Part shown: in pieces, positions 33,201-46,300 of the stretch
Layout of the letters: each line of letters starts with the position of its first letter
Numbering within the stretch: the first letter of the stretch is position 1
Assembly (NCBI RefSeq): GCF_000203815.1
Contig: NW_004457708.1
Coordinates: 1,054,001-1,118,000, forward strand
Source of the DNA: Cavenderia fasciculata
Taxonomy: Eukaryota; Evosea; Eumycetozoa; Acytosteliales; Cavenderiaceae
Length of the DNA stretch: 64,000 nt
Direction of reading: 5' to 3'
Position numbers and translations under genes: made by a program
The notes under the pieces: model-generated
What the model was told of the DNA's origin: nothing
Database searches by the model: none
What the model saw: the letters and a program-made list of their open reading frames with translations, nothing else

Positions 33201-36200
33201 TAGTCAATGTACCAGTGACAGTAGCCTTTTTCTGGATGAGGGTGATGGCACAATCAGGGTGACGACAAAGGAGGGCAATAGAGAGTGGAGTGTTGTTGTC
33301 TTCGTCGAAACGGTTGATTTGGGCACCACGTTGAATAAGATGTAATGCACTGACAGTTGAACCATGTTGAGCTGCATAAAAGAGTGGGGTACGTCCAAAC
33401 TTGTCGGGTGTGTCAATCTCAATGCCCTTGAGTGAGCACAAAGCAGAGACTGTCTGGATTGGATCAAACACAGTACTATCTTGAATCTTGTTGATACCCA
33501 TCTTGATGAAACAATAGTGCAAGGCAGTACGACCAAGAATATCGACAGCATTGATTGGTGCACCATATTGAATTAACAAATCTTCCAATTCAAACGAAGA
33601 GTTGGAATCGGTATTTGAATAATTGATTGAATAGTGAAGTGGAGTACGTTTCTTGTTGTTTACAATCTTTGGGTCGGCCTTGTTTTTGAGGAGCAAGGAG
33701 ATTGGATTTTCCTCACCTTCCAATGCTTCATCATTGATGAGATGCTTGTTGGAGGCAACATAGATGAGTGGAGTGTTTCCACTGTCGTCACGAGCATTCA
33801 CTTCTGATCCCTTGGCAATCAGTGCCTTGATGAGTGGCAAGTGGAGTGACTTGCCCGAACAACATGCCAAATGAAGAGCTGATCTCTTTTTCTTGTTGAC
33901 CATTTTAATCGATGCACCTGCATCAACCAATGCAATAGCAATTGGGTATTCACCAGTTGAAACGGCAAGATGTAATGGTGAATCTCCACTCTTGTTACTT
34001 GGATCGAGATTGGTTGGTTTACAAACATCCAAAATCAATTGAATAATATTAACTTCCTTTGTTAAAATGGCAAAATGTAATATTGATCTATTTTCACATA
34101 AAGCAGGAGAAGATGAAGATTTTTTCTTTGATTCTGAATCTGAATCATCATCGTCATCTGAATCATCCATACTATCATCATCATCATCATCTGAATCATT
34201 ATCCATACTATCATCATTATCCATACTAACATCATTATCCTTTTTATCTTTTGCTTGTTCATTCTTTTCTTGGATATTTTCAATGATATTGAAATCTGGT
34301 TTAGTAGATTCAAAAAGACTACGAAGAGCATGAATAAAGGTGATTTTGTTTGTTTCCTTTTGAGTGGTATTTGATTTCCATTCGGCAAACTCTTCTGGTG
34401 CGGTGTTTGGATAGTTTTCCAAGAGTTCCATGAGTGGGGTCTTGCCAACGAGGTTGGTTTGGTTGACCAATTCGGTGATACGTGGCTGCTTGACGAGTAG
34501 ATTGACAATATCAAGGAATTTGAATGGATAGTATTTGAATACACTGGTCAAGTTGTGAAGAATGTTGTTCTTGCTTGGTGTGTAGGTACCAACAACCGAT
34601 GCACCCTTGTTGAGGAGATAGATCATCATGGGGAGATTGTTTTCTCTAAATGCTACCATTAATGGTGTCTCTCCTTTGGCATTGGCTGCGTTAATGTCGG
34701 CATTGGCATTGACCAACAAGTCACCAGCACGTGAATAGAGAGCAACATGGGCAGTGATACTAGCCAACACTTCATCGGGAGTGGTGAATACTTGTTTGGA
34801 TCCCTTTTGCTTGGCTTGGCTCTGTCTCCATCCATAATGGTAACGTGTCTCTGGTTTGAGTTTGTAGCGGGTGGTTGTCTTTGCCAAATAGTGTAATGGA
34901 CCTTCTTTGTCCTTGTCAGTGTGAGTGACAGACGATCCACGCTCAACCAAATACTTGATGTTGCCAATCGTGTTTTCAGTGACGACCGATGACTCGGCCA
35001 TCGACTGGAGTAGAGTCGAACGACCATACTCGTCACATACGTTGGGGTTGGCACCGTGGTCATTGAGATACTGTGTGATTCTAAAATGACATTTGAGAAT
35101 AGACACAGACAATGGTGTCATCTTCCAATCGTTGGTTTCATTGAGATCAAGTTTAAAAGTCTCGGTAATGTACTTTGTAATCTCGTACCATCCATAGGCA
35201 GCTGCGTAATGGAGTAGTCCATTCTTGGATGAATCTTGAATCTTGGCGATCGAGTTTACATGCAAGAGGTAGGATGCGATGAGAAGGTGACCATTCTTGA
35301 CGGCCAACATCAAAGCAGTACGTTTGTACTTGTCCTTTTTCTCAATATCTGCTCCACACTCTTCGACGAGAATCTTGACAGCGTCAAGGTGACCGGCAAT
35401 CGTTGCCTTCATCAAGGCAGAGAGACGGGTTGTCTTTTCTTGGACATTGACAATGTTTGTGTCGCCGTCGGCTGCCTCATGCAACACACGGAGTGCACCG
35501 AGTTGATTGTTCTCTGCGGCAAACATCAATGCGGTTTGACTCTTTTTGTTTTTGAATAATGCCAAATTAGTGTCTTTGGCAGCCTTGAGGATTGCCTTGA
35601 TGTTTTGGATACGACCATACTGTGAAGCAATGAGGATGGGGGTGAGTTGGTGAAGGTTGGCTTCATTGGGGTCGACTCCCTTGCCAATGAGGAAGAGAAG
35701 GTTACTGGGTGAGGTACCGGCAGCTGCGTAATGGATTGGCTTGTACTGTTGTTGGTCGGGACGGTTTGGCTCGGCGACCGACTCGAGCAGTGTCTTGAGG
35801 TGCTTGGGGTTCTCTGTGTTGGCAGCGGCGCAGTGGATGGGCGACATGTTGGCGTTTTGCAATGGTTTCTTGGTGACGGATGGGCCACGGAAGGTGGTGA
35901 GTGTGTTGTTGCCAGTGCGCAAAGTCTCGGCGTGCAAAAAGTTAAAGTTGAAACCTGAACGATCGACCAATTTTGTGATGATCTGTTCGGCGAGTACAAT
36001 GTTGTTGGCACGGACGGCCAAATGCAGACGCTCGTTGATATGGTCTTCCAACTGTGGGAAGTACTTGTACAACTCTTGCAGGGTGGCGAGTGCGACACCT
36101 GGACTGGTCAAACAGACGATGGCAAGATGAGTGTCGTCGACCGAGTCGATCGACGCTTGCTCGTAACTCTCACGGTCCTTGAGGAACGCCTCCTTGCCCT

Positions 36201-38068
36201 CACGTCCACCTCTGCTGACATTGTAGGCGGCCACGTGGTGACCATAGGTGTAACGCGAGTGGCTGCCAGTACCCTCCTCGGGATAGTTGGGGAGAGGGGG
36301 ACGCTCCTTTTTGGCGTCGTTTTTGAGATCGGTCAAGATGACCTGGATCGCCTGCACATTGTTGTTGGCAATGGCATAGTCGAGTGCCGTCTTGGGGACA
36401 TCGGGCGACCGCTGCACCAAAAGTGTTCCACAGTCGATACGTGCCACGAGTGCACGTAAAAGGGTGATGTTGTTGGTCAACACGGCACGAATAGCTTCAC
36501 GTGCCGTACACATATAACAACAAAATTCAAAGGTGGTCGATGTCGACTCGAACGTTGGGTCACTCTCCAAGACGGGAATGTCTGGATTGGGATTACCCTT
36601 TTTGGTACGTGCCTTGATTTCTGCCTTGGTTGGTGCCTTTGTACTCTTGGCCTTTCCAGTTGCATCCTTTACCTTTTTAACTGCCTTTTTCTTGGTGTCT
36701 GGATCTGAATCTGATTCTTCAGACTCTTCAGATGATTTCTTTCTTTTGGTAGTTGTAGCTTTAACAATTGATTTGGTCACTTGTTTGGCTGCTGCCTTTT
36801 TCTTTGGTTCTGTTGGTTTCTTTGATTTCTTTGATGATGATTCTTCTTCTTCAGATGATGATGAATCTGAATCTGAATCTGATCCAGAATCCGATCCAGA
36901 TTCTTCAGCTGCTGCCTTTTTTCTTTGGTGCAGCTGTTTTCTTGGCGGGTGTTACAACTTTACCCTTTTTGACTGGTGTTGCCGATTTCTTTGAAGAAGT
37001 TGATTTCTTTGATGATGATGGTTCTTCTTCTTCTTCTTCAGATGATGAATCAGAATCAGAATCAGAGTCTGAATCTGAATCAGACTCTACAACAACTGTG
37101 GCAGCCTTTTTTCTTTGATGGAGATTTTGCAGACTTTTTCTCTACTGCTGCCTTTTTTTCAACCTTTTTTGACAACTGCTGCTGCTGGTTTCTTTGAAGT
37201 AGAGGATTTCTTCTTTTTATCATCTTCATCATCATCATCATCATCAGATGAAGATGAGGAATCAGATTCTACAACTTTCTTTGACTTTTTAGAGGTACCA
37301 TTTCCATTTGTTGTTGTTGCTGTAGTTGTAGTAGTTGTTTTGGCAGCAGGTTTCTTTTTCTTTGGTGATGGAGGAGTTGGTTGTTTTTCCTTTTTCTTGG
37401 TTTCTGCAACCTTTTTAACTTCTTTAACTTCCTTTACTTCTTCTTCTTCTTCCTCTTCCTCTTCTTCTTCGGATGAACTATCTCTGTCATCTTCAGCGAC
37501 AGCTTTGGCACGAGTTAATTCACCTTTGGTGATCTTGTAAAACTGTTGAAGATTGTTCTCCACGTCGACTGGTTTCTCGTCCTTGTCGCGTGGCAATAGT
37601 TTTGTGGTAACCAATACTGAATCGACTGGAATCTTGCATGACTGCTTTGATGGTGCCAATTCAAATTCCAACTCTGTTCCTTTTACTTGATTTAACCATC
37701 TAACATAAACTTCTGTATCTTTTAATGATACATCTAAAAAATATTAAAAAAAAAAAAGAAAAAAAAGTTAAAATCATGTGATGTGAAGTGAAGTTCACTC
37801 TCTTTTTTGTTTCTTTTTACCTTCTAAACCAATAGCTAACCAAAATAAATCTTTTTCAGAATCAGGTCTAACAACAAAGAATGAACCTTTAATATATTTT
37901 ATCTATAATCGTCGTAGAACAAAGTTTAGTTAGTAAAAGAGAGAATGATTAATCATTAGTGTGTTTTCTAAAAAAAAGGATATTTTTTTTGAGAGTGGTC
38001 TTTTGAAAAGACATATGTGTACATACTTTTTGAGAAGTTGGGTCATTTCTCCTTCCAAGCATACTCAT
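30277..38068 (-). CDS. giant ankyrin-repeat poly(ADP-ribose) polymerase (ankyrin-WGR-PRD-PARP)
   Basis: Exons are 38068-38027, 37902-37821 and 37733-30277, about 2,525 residues. The N-terminus (SFFVVRPDSEKDLFWLAIG, EVYVRWLNQ) resembles a small chromatin-reader barrel such as BAH or Tudor; this is tentative. A long acidic/Lys-rich Ser tract is followed by more than twenty ankyrin repeats (GxTPLxxA pattern), a WGR domain (GRYGRNAFYKLQLL, RFGRIGEVG), the PARP regulatory domain (LPAPVQKVMAQFCD, PLGRLSRDVINQA) and a catalytic domain with the H-Y-E triad (LLWHGS, GKGIYFAD, NEYIVYD) needed for polymer synthesis. The plan recalls nematode PME-5: tankyrase-like ankyrins on a PARP1/2-type catalytic end. 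It is probably nuclear. Three A6 runs (37165-37170, 37107-37112, 36917-36922) each add one base and break the frame; together they restore it. Codon use is GC-richer than in neighbours. Confidence 0.88.
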
Positions 38069-38945
38069 TTTTGATTTATGCTTTTTTTGTTGATAATAAT
38101 AATGTTATAATATATATACAATTTCTTTTTTTTTTTTTGAAAAGAATAAGGGGTCTGTTGATAATTTAACAACAATTTAAAAAAAAAAAAAAAGTTTTCT
38201 TTTTTCTTTTTTCTTTTTCTTTTGATGAACCAATATAGTTTTAATAAACTAAATATCCTTGACTACAAAACTAAACTAAACTTCTTTTCTCTCTTTATAA
38301 AAAACGTGTGATTTTTGGTAGAGATATGATGAACAAAGTAGAATAGATATGTGAACAAAAGGACAAAAGATATGAAAACTCTCTTCTCTTGATGAATTGT
38401 GAAAAAAAGGCGCAATGAACTCAAAAAAAATGAAAAAAACAGCATTTTTGTGAAGAATCAATAGATTTTTATCTTCCAAGTATGAAAAAATGCTGGGAAA
38501 CAAAATCACATGTCTTTCATAGCACACAAGGAGACACGACCTACAAGTTTTTGATGTTTTTTGATGTTTTTCATGTCAAGTTTGTCCGTGAGAAGACCTT
38601 GTGAATGAAACTTTAAATTTATTATAATTACCCATTGAAAGTTAAAGTGATTTGATCAATTCGTTTTAAGAAGAAGATCCTCTGTCCTTTAGTTTTTTTG
38701 TAAACCCCACCCATTATTATTATGACCGCAAAAATATACAAATTTGTTTGTTTGTTGGTTTGTTGATGTTCTACATATATATACATTATTATTATTATTA
38801 TTATTATTATATACGATTAGAAGTATATTACTACAACTAATATTTTAAATTGTGTTTGTGTTTGATTATATCTATCTATCTATCTCTATTATTATTATTA
38901 TTATATATTATTATTTTGTTATTGATTTGTTATTATTATTTCTTT
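38069..38945. other. AT-rich intergenic region upstream of the ankyrin-PARP gene
   Basis: These 877 bp separate the start of the giant PARP (minus) from the 3' end of the small PH-like gene (minus). Long T tracts near 38128-38140 and an A tract near 38178-38193 sit just upstream of the PARP start, as expected for a dictyostelid promoter. An ATT microsatellite lies at about 38785-38810 and others near 38888-38905. Open frames here are short, Phe/Ser/His-rich shadows without coding character. No RNA gene is seen. Confidence 0.55.
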
Positions 38946-39356
38946 TTAGAAAGCTTTTTCATAACCATTTGATCTTGTATTTCTAATTAAACCATCTAGG
39001 ATATGATCGGTAGCCATATGCAAGTCGAAAGCCTTGTCAGATTTGAAATAGATTTTTCTGCGATCCTTTAATTCAATTTCCCATTCGGTCCAATTTTCCT
39101 TGAGATTGAATTGTTTGATGCTGACCCAAAGGAATTCATCGAGTACTTGACTTTCATTGGATGTGATAATCTTGATGCCATCTTCGCACACTGCCAATAT
39201 TCTAGGTTGTGACCATTTGCCTTTGATGAATTCATCGGTACCTAGTAATTGTTGAACTTGGAAACGTGACTCTTTTAATTCATTCAATGGTGCTTGATCA
39301 TTTAGTATCTTTGGTTGTTTCTTTAAGAATGAGAATGATGGTCTTGCAATTTTCAT
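38946..39356 (-). CDS. small PH-like domain protein
   Basis: A single exon codes 136 residues from MKIARPSFSFLKKQP. The body looks like a compact pleckstrin-homology or FERM-lobe barrel: FIKGKWSQPRILAVCEDGIKI, then alternating strands (LDEFLWVSIKQFNLKENWTEWEIELKD, RKIYFKSDK) and a closing helix (AFDLHMATDHILDGLI). The pattern of seven strands and one C-terminal helix fits the fold, but there is no decisive motif. Such domains bind phosphoinositides or peptides, and a basic N-terminus could help membrane contact. The exact family is not recognised. It is isolated, with long AT-rich gaps on both sides. Confidence 0.65.
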   Translation of the reverse strand: MKIARPSFSFLKKQPKILNDQAPLNELKESRFQVQQLLGTDEFIKGKWSQPRILAVCEDGIKIITSNESQVLDEFLWVSIKQFNLKENWTEWEIELKDRRKIYFKSDKAFDLHMATDHILDGLIRNTRSNGYEKAF

Positions 39357-40386
39357 TTTGATGGATGACGATGTTGAAAAAAAATAATTTTGATTATATT
39401 AATGGAAATTGGTAAAAAGAGGAAATGAAAGGATAAAAAATATAACAAGAGGAGGAGGTATGGAAGTTTGAGAGTTTATAAATAAATAAAATAACCTTTT
39501 TTGTTGTTATACTAAATTAAATTGAATGATGGTTGGTTTGTTTGTTTGAAATGAAAAGTGTAGGTGAGTCGATAAACTTGGTTTGGTAGTTGTTGGTTTA
39601 CAAATAATTGTTTTAATTATTTAAAAATGGTGAAACGAAGAAGAAAGAGAAAAAGATGATGATGATAATAATATAATAATAATAATAATAATAAAAATAA
39701 TGTTGCTGGCTGGATGTACACTCCATCACCAATTCGATTAAATAAAACAGAAACTGGTAGAGAGACAGGAGAGAGGTGAATTAAAACAAAAATACTCAAG
39801 AGTGATCACCCACTTACCCCATTTTGATCTCCCATGGTGTGTGGTTGGTGATTAAACCCAAACAGTCACTCACTCTTATTCATTTTTGACAGGCATCTGC
39901 CTAATAATACAACAACAGATGAAAGACATCTTTTTGGGGGTAGTGAGGAAATTAAAAATATAAAATTGATTGGTGGTGATGAAAGCGTATGAACTGGGGA
40001 GAGGGTACTACTACTATTTCTTTTTGTTGTTTGTTTGATGCTGACCCAACAGATTCATCGCATGCTTTTTTTAGTAGATTTTGCGTGTTGGTTATACATA
40101 TATATATGTATGTGTATTATTTTTAAAATAAATGTGTGTGTTTAAGGGTAGCTACTCCCTCCACTCTCTCTCCTACTTTCACCGCGTTTGATTGGGGGTA
40201 TCCTTTTCAAGCAATGGATTAGATCAATCAATCGATCGGTCAATCAAAAAAGAGTAATGCTATTAATAATTTTTTTAAAAACACAATCAATCAAAATAAA
40301 TATATATTCTATTATTATTATTTAATTTATATAATTAATTTAAAATTTATTTGTGATTTATAATTTTGATTTGAGTTTATAGTTTT
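39357..40386. other. intergenic region, low-complexity, no gene seen
   Basis: These 1,030 bp lie between the small PH-like gene and the 3' end of the giant surface-protein gene. The sequence has A/T tracts, an ATA/AAT microsatellite near 39663-39698 and several G-rich patches (GGGGGTAGTG near 39936, GGGGAGAGGG near 39997, TTGGGGGTATCC near 40190) unusual for such DNA. The first 250 bp upstream of 39356 should contain the promoter of the PH-like gene. No RNA gene or coding frame is supported. Confidence 0.5.
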
Positions 40387-43300
40387 TTAGATATCGAATA
40401 AAGATTTTGTTTTATCGTTAAAAGTATTAGTTTGATTATTATTATTATTATTGTCTTCATCACTATCATCCATTATACTAGTTGATTGTTCTTTAAAGCT
40501 GAAAACATGTTGTTTTGGTTTCTTTTCTGTTGATTTTTTGTTGTTGCTACTGTTATTATTGTTGATACTATAATAATTTGAAGATTGATTATCATTTTCT
40601 TCTTCATCACCACTATCATAGAGACCAGGGAATTTAGATGAAGAACCACGGTCATCATCATCTTCAATTTCGAATTTTGGTAACATCTTGTAACGGGCAA
40701 CACCAGCTCTGAAACGGTGTCTGACGTACCATACAGCACCACCAATAACGATGGCACCGGCAACGATAGAGGCAATAACCTCGAGGGCAATGATGGCACC
40801 AGAGCCATCCTTTTTACAGTCGCTTCCATTGTATCCTGGGGCACATGATTCGCAGTGGTCACCTTGGAAGTTGGATGGACACGAACAGGTGCCGACGTGT
40901 TGGTCACAGCTTCCCTTTCCGCAACCACCGCAGTCATAGGTGGCCTTGCAATAGGGGTAGCCAGTGTAACCAAACGAACACTTGTCGCATTGGGTGCCAT
41001 TGTAGGCGGGTGGACATGAACACTCAAAACCAGCTTCAGTGGGTGCGCACTGGCCAATTGGCACGCAGTATTGGGTGATGGTGGGGTCGCAACCACAAGT
41101 GTTGATGTGACATTGGTCAACGACACAGGTTGGTGTGCCTGGAACGGGGTTAACATCGGTATAACCAACTGCGCAGGTACCGCAGACTACACCAGTATAC
41201 TCTTGTTGACAGATACATTGGCTGCCAGAGAATTTACCGGCACCAGAACATGAAGTGTCAATCATCGAGTATTGATGTTGTGGTGGGAGGACAGCAGCAT
41301 TTCCATTGGTGTCAAAGATGTATCCATTACGCAACTGCAAGAGGTAATCACCATTTGATGCAAGTGAGCTGTTGGCAAAGGTGATGGACCATGTTAGACC
41401 GTCGCTGGATGAGCAACTGGCAGATGTAGCAAAGATAGTATTGACATTGTTATTGAGATCCAATAGGACAAATGCTTGTTGGATGATATTGTTGCCATTG
41501 GAGCAGGTTACTGGTTGACCATTCTTTCCGTTGAATGGCTCGGAAAAGGCGAGTTGAATGGGGAGATTCTTGAGTGGCGAGAGGTTGTAACCAGAGGCGG
41601 GTGATACTTGGCCGGCATAGACAGTTTGAGCGTCGAGAATCAACAACGAGTAGATGAATGGGAAACAAAGGTCGCCATAGATGGATGCTCCTACAAACGA
41701 GGTCATTGGTGGATGGGTAATAGTCAATACGTATTGACCGGCATTGAGACGGTTATTGATGAGTGATTGAGTGAGTGTAGTGGTACCGCTAGTGTATTGT
41801 GATGACCATTGACCTGTACCAATGACATGTGGATTACCACTGGCACCACTAGTTGGGACTTGAGCAATTTGAATGATAAAGTTGTTGACAATCGAGTTGA
41901 AACTAAACATTGCCTCAACATGTGATACACGAGTCAATGTGAATGGAATACTATACTTCCAACCAGTGGTAGTGTTGTCAGTTGCATTTGGTGAGAGGGT
42001 ATAACCTGGGATCGAAGAGACCAAGTAATCTGATGAATAACCTTGACCGTTAATCTTTGGACTCGAGGGGAGACTTGGATTAAAGTTTGATGGACAAGTG
42101 AAATCCTTCATGACCAAACTCAATGGGAGCATGGCAACTTGCATAGCATAGTTTGGACAGTTGTCCTTTAGCTTGCCGCTAAACATCATTGACAAGACCA
42201 TCGATGTGTCACCACTGGTTGATGCATTGGCAAAGAATAGAGCTGAACGTTGGTTATTGTTTTGGATACCAAGTGTATAGAGTACTGGTTGTATTTGTTG
42301 GGTAATTGGATTGACTACTTGATAATCAATAGATGCAGCCAATTGCTCACTGGTGTAGACACTAATTAAAGTTGGTTCACCAATGAAAAAGGTAACATTT
42401 TGAACTGGTTGAAGGGGGATGAGGAAGTTTGGACTGTACATGGTCAAAGTTCCACTACCATCGATTGGACCACCGTATGGGATAGATCCATTGCTGTTGA
42501 GATCGGTTGGGAGTGGATCCAAGGTGGAACAGTCAATATGGTTGTTGGCTTGGGAAGCATCACGGATATTGACAATCAAATGGTATGGTGTGCAATGTGC
42601 GTCAAATTGGTTGACAAAGGCAATTGGGTTGGTAATTTGAATGGTATAGGTACCTGGCTCGAGGATAGCATTGATTTCATTGACGTTACGGTTGCTACGA
42701 CCAAAGATGTAGCTGTTGGAACTGGTGATTTGAACGTCGAGATCGGCGGTAATGAATTGATAACCAATTTGAACATAGACCAATGATGGAACGAGAATGG
42801 TAAATTCAATGGTTTGGACAATGCCACCCTTTACAATATCAGTATAGGCAATGGTTTGTTGATCATTATACATGTAGCTATTGGTGAGTGGTGAAACTAC
42901 AATCGTTGGTAATACGGTGGTTGGACATGTGGGTGGGAAGGCGGATGGGAGTCCATTCAAATCCTTTGTAACACGATCGGTTGATTGAATGGCTATTTCT
43001 AGATCTACGGCAGATGGTAATGGGAATGAAGTGAATGCTTCACCAATGGTGATGGTGTAGAGACCTGGTTGGAGAACAACCAATGCACTACCATAGACGT
43101 CGGTTTGGGTAGAGATTGAGATACGTGGGGAGATTACTTCAGTGTAGATATCGGCTTCCTCGGATGGGAGTACGACAGCTTGAACACGGACCAAAGAAGG
43201 ATACTTTAGGGTGAATTGGACGGTATTGTGAGCGGGAACGTCGTCATACATGAGGTATTCACCTTGGAGATGGACGGCACCGTTGTATTTGAGGTACGAG

Positions 43301-46300
43301 TAAGTATCGAGAGACTGTGGGATGTAATGGTAGAACCCATCGGTTTGGTTGATAGCAGCGCTAGTCTGGTCAATCAACAACTCAAAGTTGAACGATGAAC
43401 AACCCATGATCGAGGGGAGTGCAGTGTATGGCTCGTAAATGTAGAGAGTGTAGGTACCACTTGGCAAAGCTTGCACGTCGAGTGTATTTCGGTTGGGACG
43501 GACATCACCATAGATCACCTTTTTAGTGTTGGTATTGACTAGTTTGAGACTGAGATCACCGGTTAAAAAGTCAAATCCAACTTCGGCGTGGAAATTGGCT
43601 GGATTGTTGAGCTTGAATGGCATGCCATGTGATTGAAGTAATGCTACCGATTGTTGGAAGGCGAGTGGGGTGTTACTATCCATACTAGAGAACCAGTAGA
43701 CTGGTGGGAGGGTCGATGGTAAATCTTGTGGCCAAAGGTTTTGTCCACCGGTACAAATGGATTGATCAGATGCAGTTTGGTTTGGACCAATGGCAATTTC
43801 CATGTTGAAATTGTTGCATACTGCAATCTTGCTTGACCATCTCCAGAATTGGATTTGTAAAGTATATCCTACATTTGGTTTGAGTGCAGTGATAAATGAT
43901 TCCTCACCATTCAAACCATTGCTACCGGTTGCAACGACAACATTATTTGGATCAACCAATTTAATGTCAATGTCGATGGCATTGGGTGAAGTGTAGACAC
44001 GCATAATCGAGGCTTGTTGAACGGTAAATGGAATGTTTTGGAAACTAAACATGGTACCGTTGGAGGGTGGGACGATAAAGTTGGATGACTCGTAATGCAT
44101 GAATCCTTCGAGACCGAGGAAACGGACGCTGTTGAGTGTCTGTGGGATACGTTCACCGGCACACAAGGCAACCTTGGAGAGTGGGACCAGCGAGAATTCA
44201 AACTCGAATGGTGTGCAGTTTGGCAGACCGGTGGCATTGTAGTAAAAGTTGGGACGTTCAATCTTGAGGAGATAACTTCCTGGATCGAGGTTGGCATCGA
44301 TAAAGTTATAGTTATAGTCGTGGAAACCAGAGATAAAGAGGGTGTATTGACCACCGATAAGACGACGGTACAAGTTGACACGGAGATCGCTACGGAGGAA
44401 GTCAGAAGCGACGGCAGTGTAAAAGTTGGTAACACCAGACAAGGAGAAAGAGTATTGTGCGACAGCGGTGGTTTGCTTCATGAATGAATAGTAGGTATTA
44501 CGTGGATTGAGGGTAGATTCAAAGGTGAATGGAACGTGAACGTTGGGGATAAGTGGGACACGATCGCGACCATCGGCTGGACACGATGTAGTGGCAACGA
44601 GGGGAGATGGTTCAATTTCAATCTCCATATTCATGAGTGGACAGAAATTGATTGACGATGCGACATAGTCGGTCGAGACAGTGAGCACAAACTGACCTTG
44701 AGCCATGGCAACAAACACCATTCCTTGTTTGACATAGGTTTGGTTGGCAACTGGGTCGTAGAGTGATAGGGTGATGGTGGCACCTTCTTGGTCAGCTGCA
44801 ATTCTAACATAGCTGGTTGTGGCGAGGGTAAAACTGACAGTGTAATGTGTTTGATCCATATAGTAGAGGTCTTGAACGTGGAGATATCCATTTCTCAAGA
44901 ATTGACTGTTATCAAATGATGATGGCAAGAGTTCACCGTCACAGTTGAAATAATCTTCGTCGTCATTGACAAAGGAGATGTCAATGTTTAGATCAAAGGC
45001 AGCACAATCCATAACGTACATTTGTGCTGGGGCATAGATAAAGAGGGTGTAGTTGCCTGGTTGGAGAACTGCATTGAGTACATTACGGTTGATTTCATTG
45101 TCACCAAATACACATCCAGTAACACCAGTTTGATCACCTCCCTTGCACTTGGGTTGTCCAATACCACTTTGGAGAACGATTGCGAGTTCACCTTGAAGGA
45201 ATTGATAACCAATGGCAGCGTTGAGGAGACCTACTTGACCAACTTGTGGTGGTTGAACGGTAAAGGTTGTATTCCACAAATAGATACCTTGTGCACCAGT
45301 ACCCGAGTATGGTAAAGTGTAGGTGGCGGTAGAGTGAGAGCTGTATGGCTTGTTCAAGACAAAGTAGGCGGGGATTTCGGTCATGTTGCCTGGATGGTCG
45401 CAAATGTCCGACCAATTGGCCATATCTTCGGCGAGGTCTGCAGTAGTGTCAATTTGGAGTTCCATGTTGAATGTTTCACAATCAATGGTAATCGAACGAT
45501 CCCAAAGATAGTACTTAAAGACGAGTGCATAGTTGCCAACTGGGAGAGTGTCGAGCATAACTTCTTCGTGACCAAAGGTGATACCACGATCGACGTTTTG
45601 TGCGTACGATCCATCTGGATTGAGTGAATAGAGCCAGAGATCAATATCGACCTTGTGTGGTTCAGAGTAGACACGCATCACCGAAGGTTGAGTGATTTGG
45701 ATAAAGATGGTATGACTACCACTATCCATATCAATGTAATAATTGTCTTGAATATGAAGACGGTTGTTGTAGGTGAGGTATTCGATGGTAGAGAGTGAAG
45801 ATGGCATGAGTGGAGCAATACAAAGTGTACCTTCATCTTCAGAACTCATTGAACAATTTGGATAACCATAGTAACCATAGTCACATGAACCACAGAGTTC
45901 AGTTGGATCGGTGGTCGTGAAACCTAGATTACAAGTACATTCTGGGAAACCATCTTGATCGTTACATTTACCGTTGCCGTTACAGCTGTCGGCTTGACAT
46001 TGAGTATTTTGGATACAAGTGTTACCGGCACCATGATAACCATTCTTGCACTTGCTACAATCAGAACCAGCCCATGGATCGGTACAAACACATGACCAGT
46101 CGTTATTGGCACTGATACAAGTACCGTGACCCGAGCAATCACATTGGAACATATTGTAAATATGGAGAGCAGACGAGTTTTCTTGGGCAAACTTGACACC
46201 GTTGAGTGTTGAGAATTGGGAAGCATCAACATTGAGAGTGTAGAATGCACTGGCGTTGACTGGGAAAAAGGTGACTACCAAAGTGGTCTTGTCCTTCTTT

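Noticed and set aside
30453-36780. Many long frames in other phases and on the opposite strand over the ankyrin-PARP and giant surface-protein genes
   Set aside because: They are mirror frames produced by the GC-richer codon use of the long exons, show low-complexity Ser/His/Pro composition and lack domains.
38276-38527. Phe/Ser/His-rich minus-strand frame upstream of the ankyrin-PARP
   Set aside because: Composition is that of random AT-rich intergenic sequence, with no splice partners and no recognisable motif.
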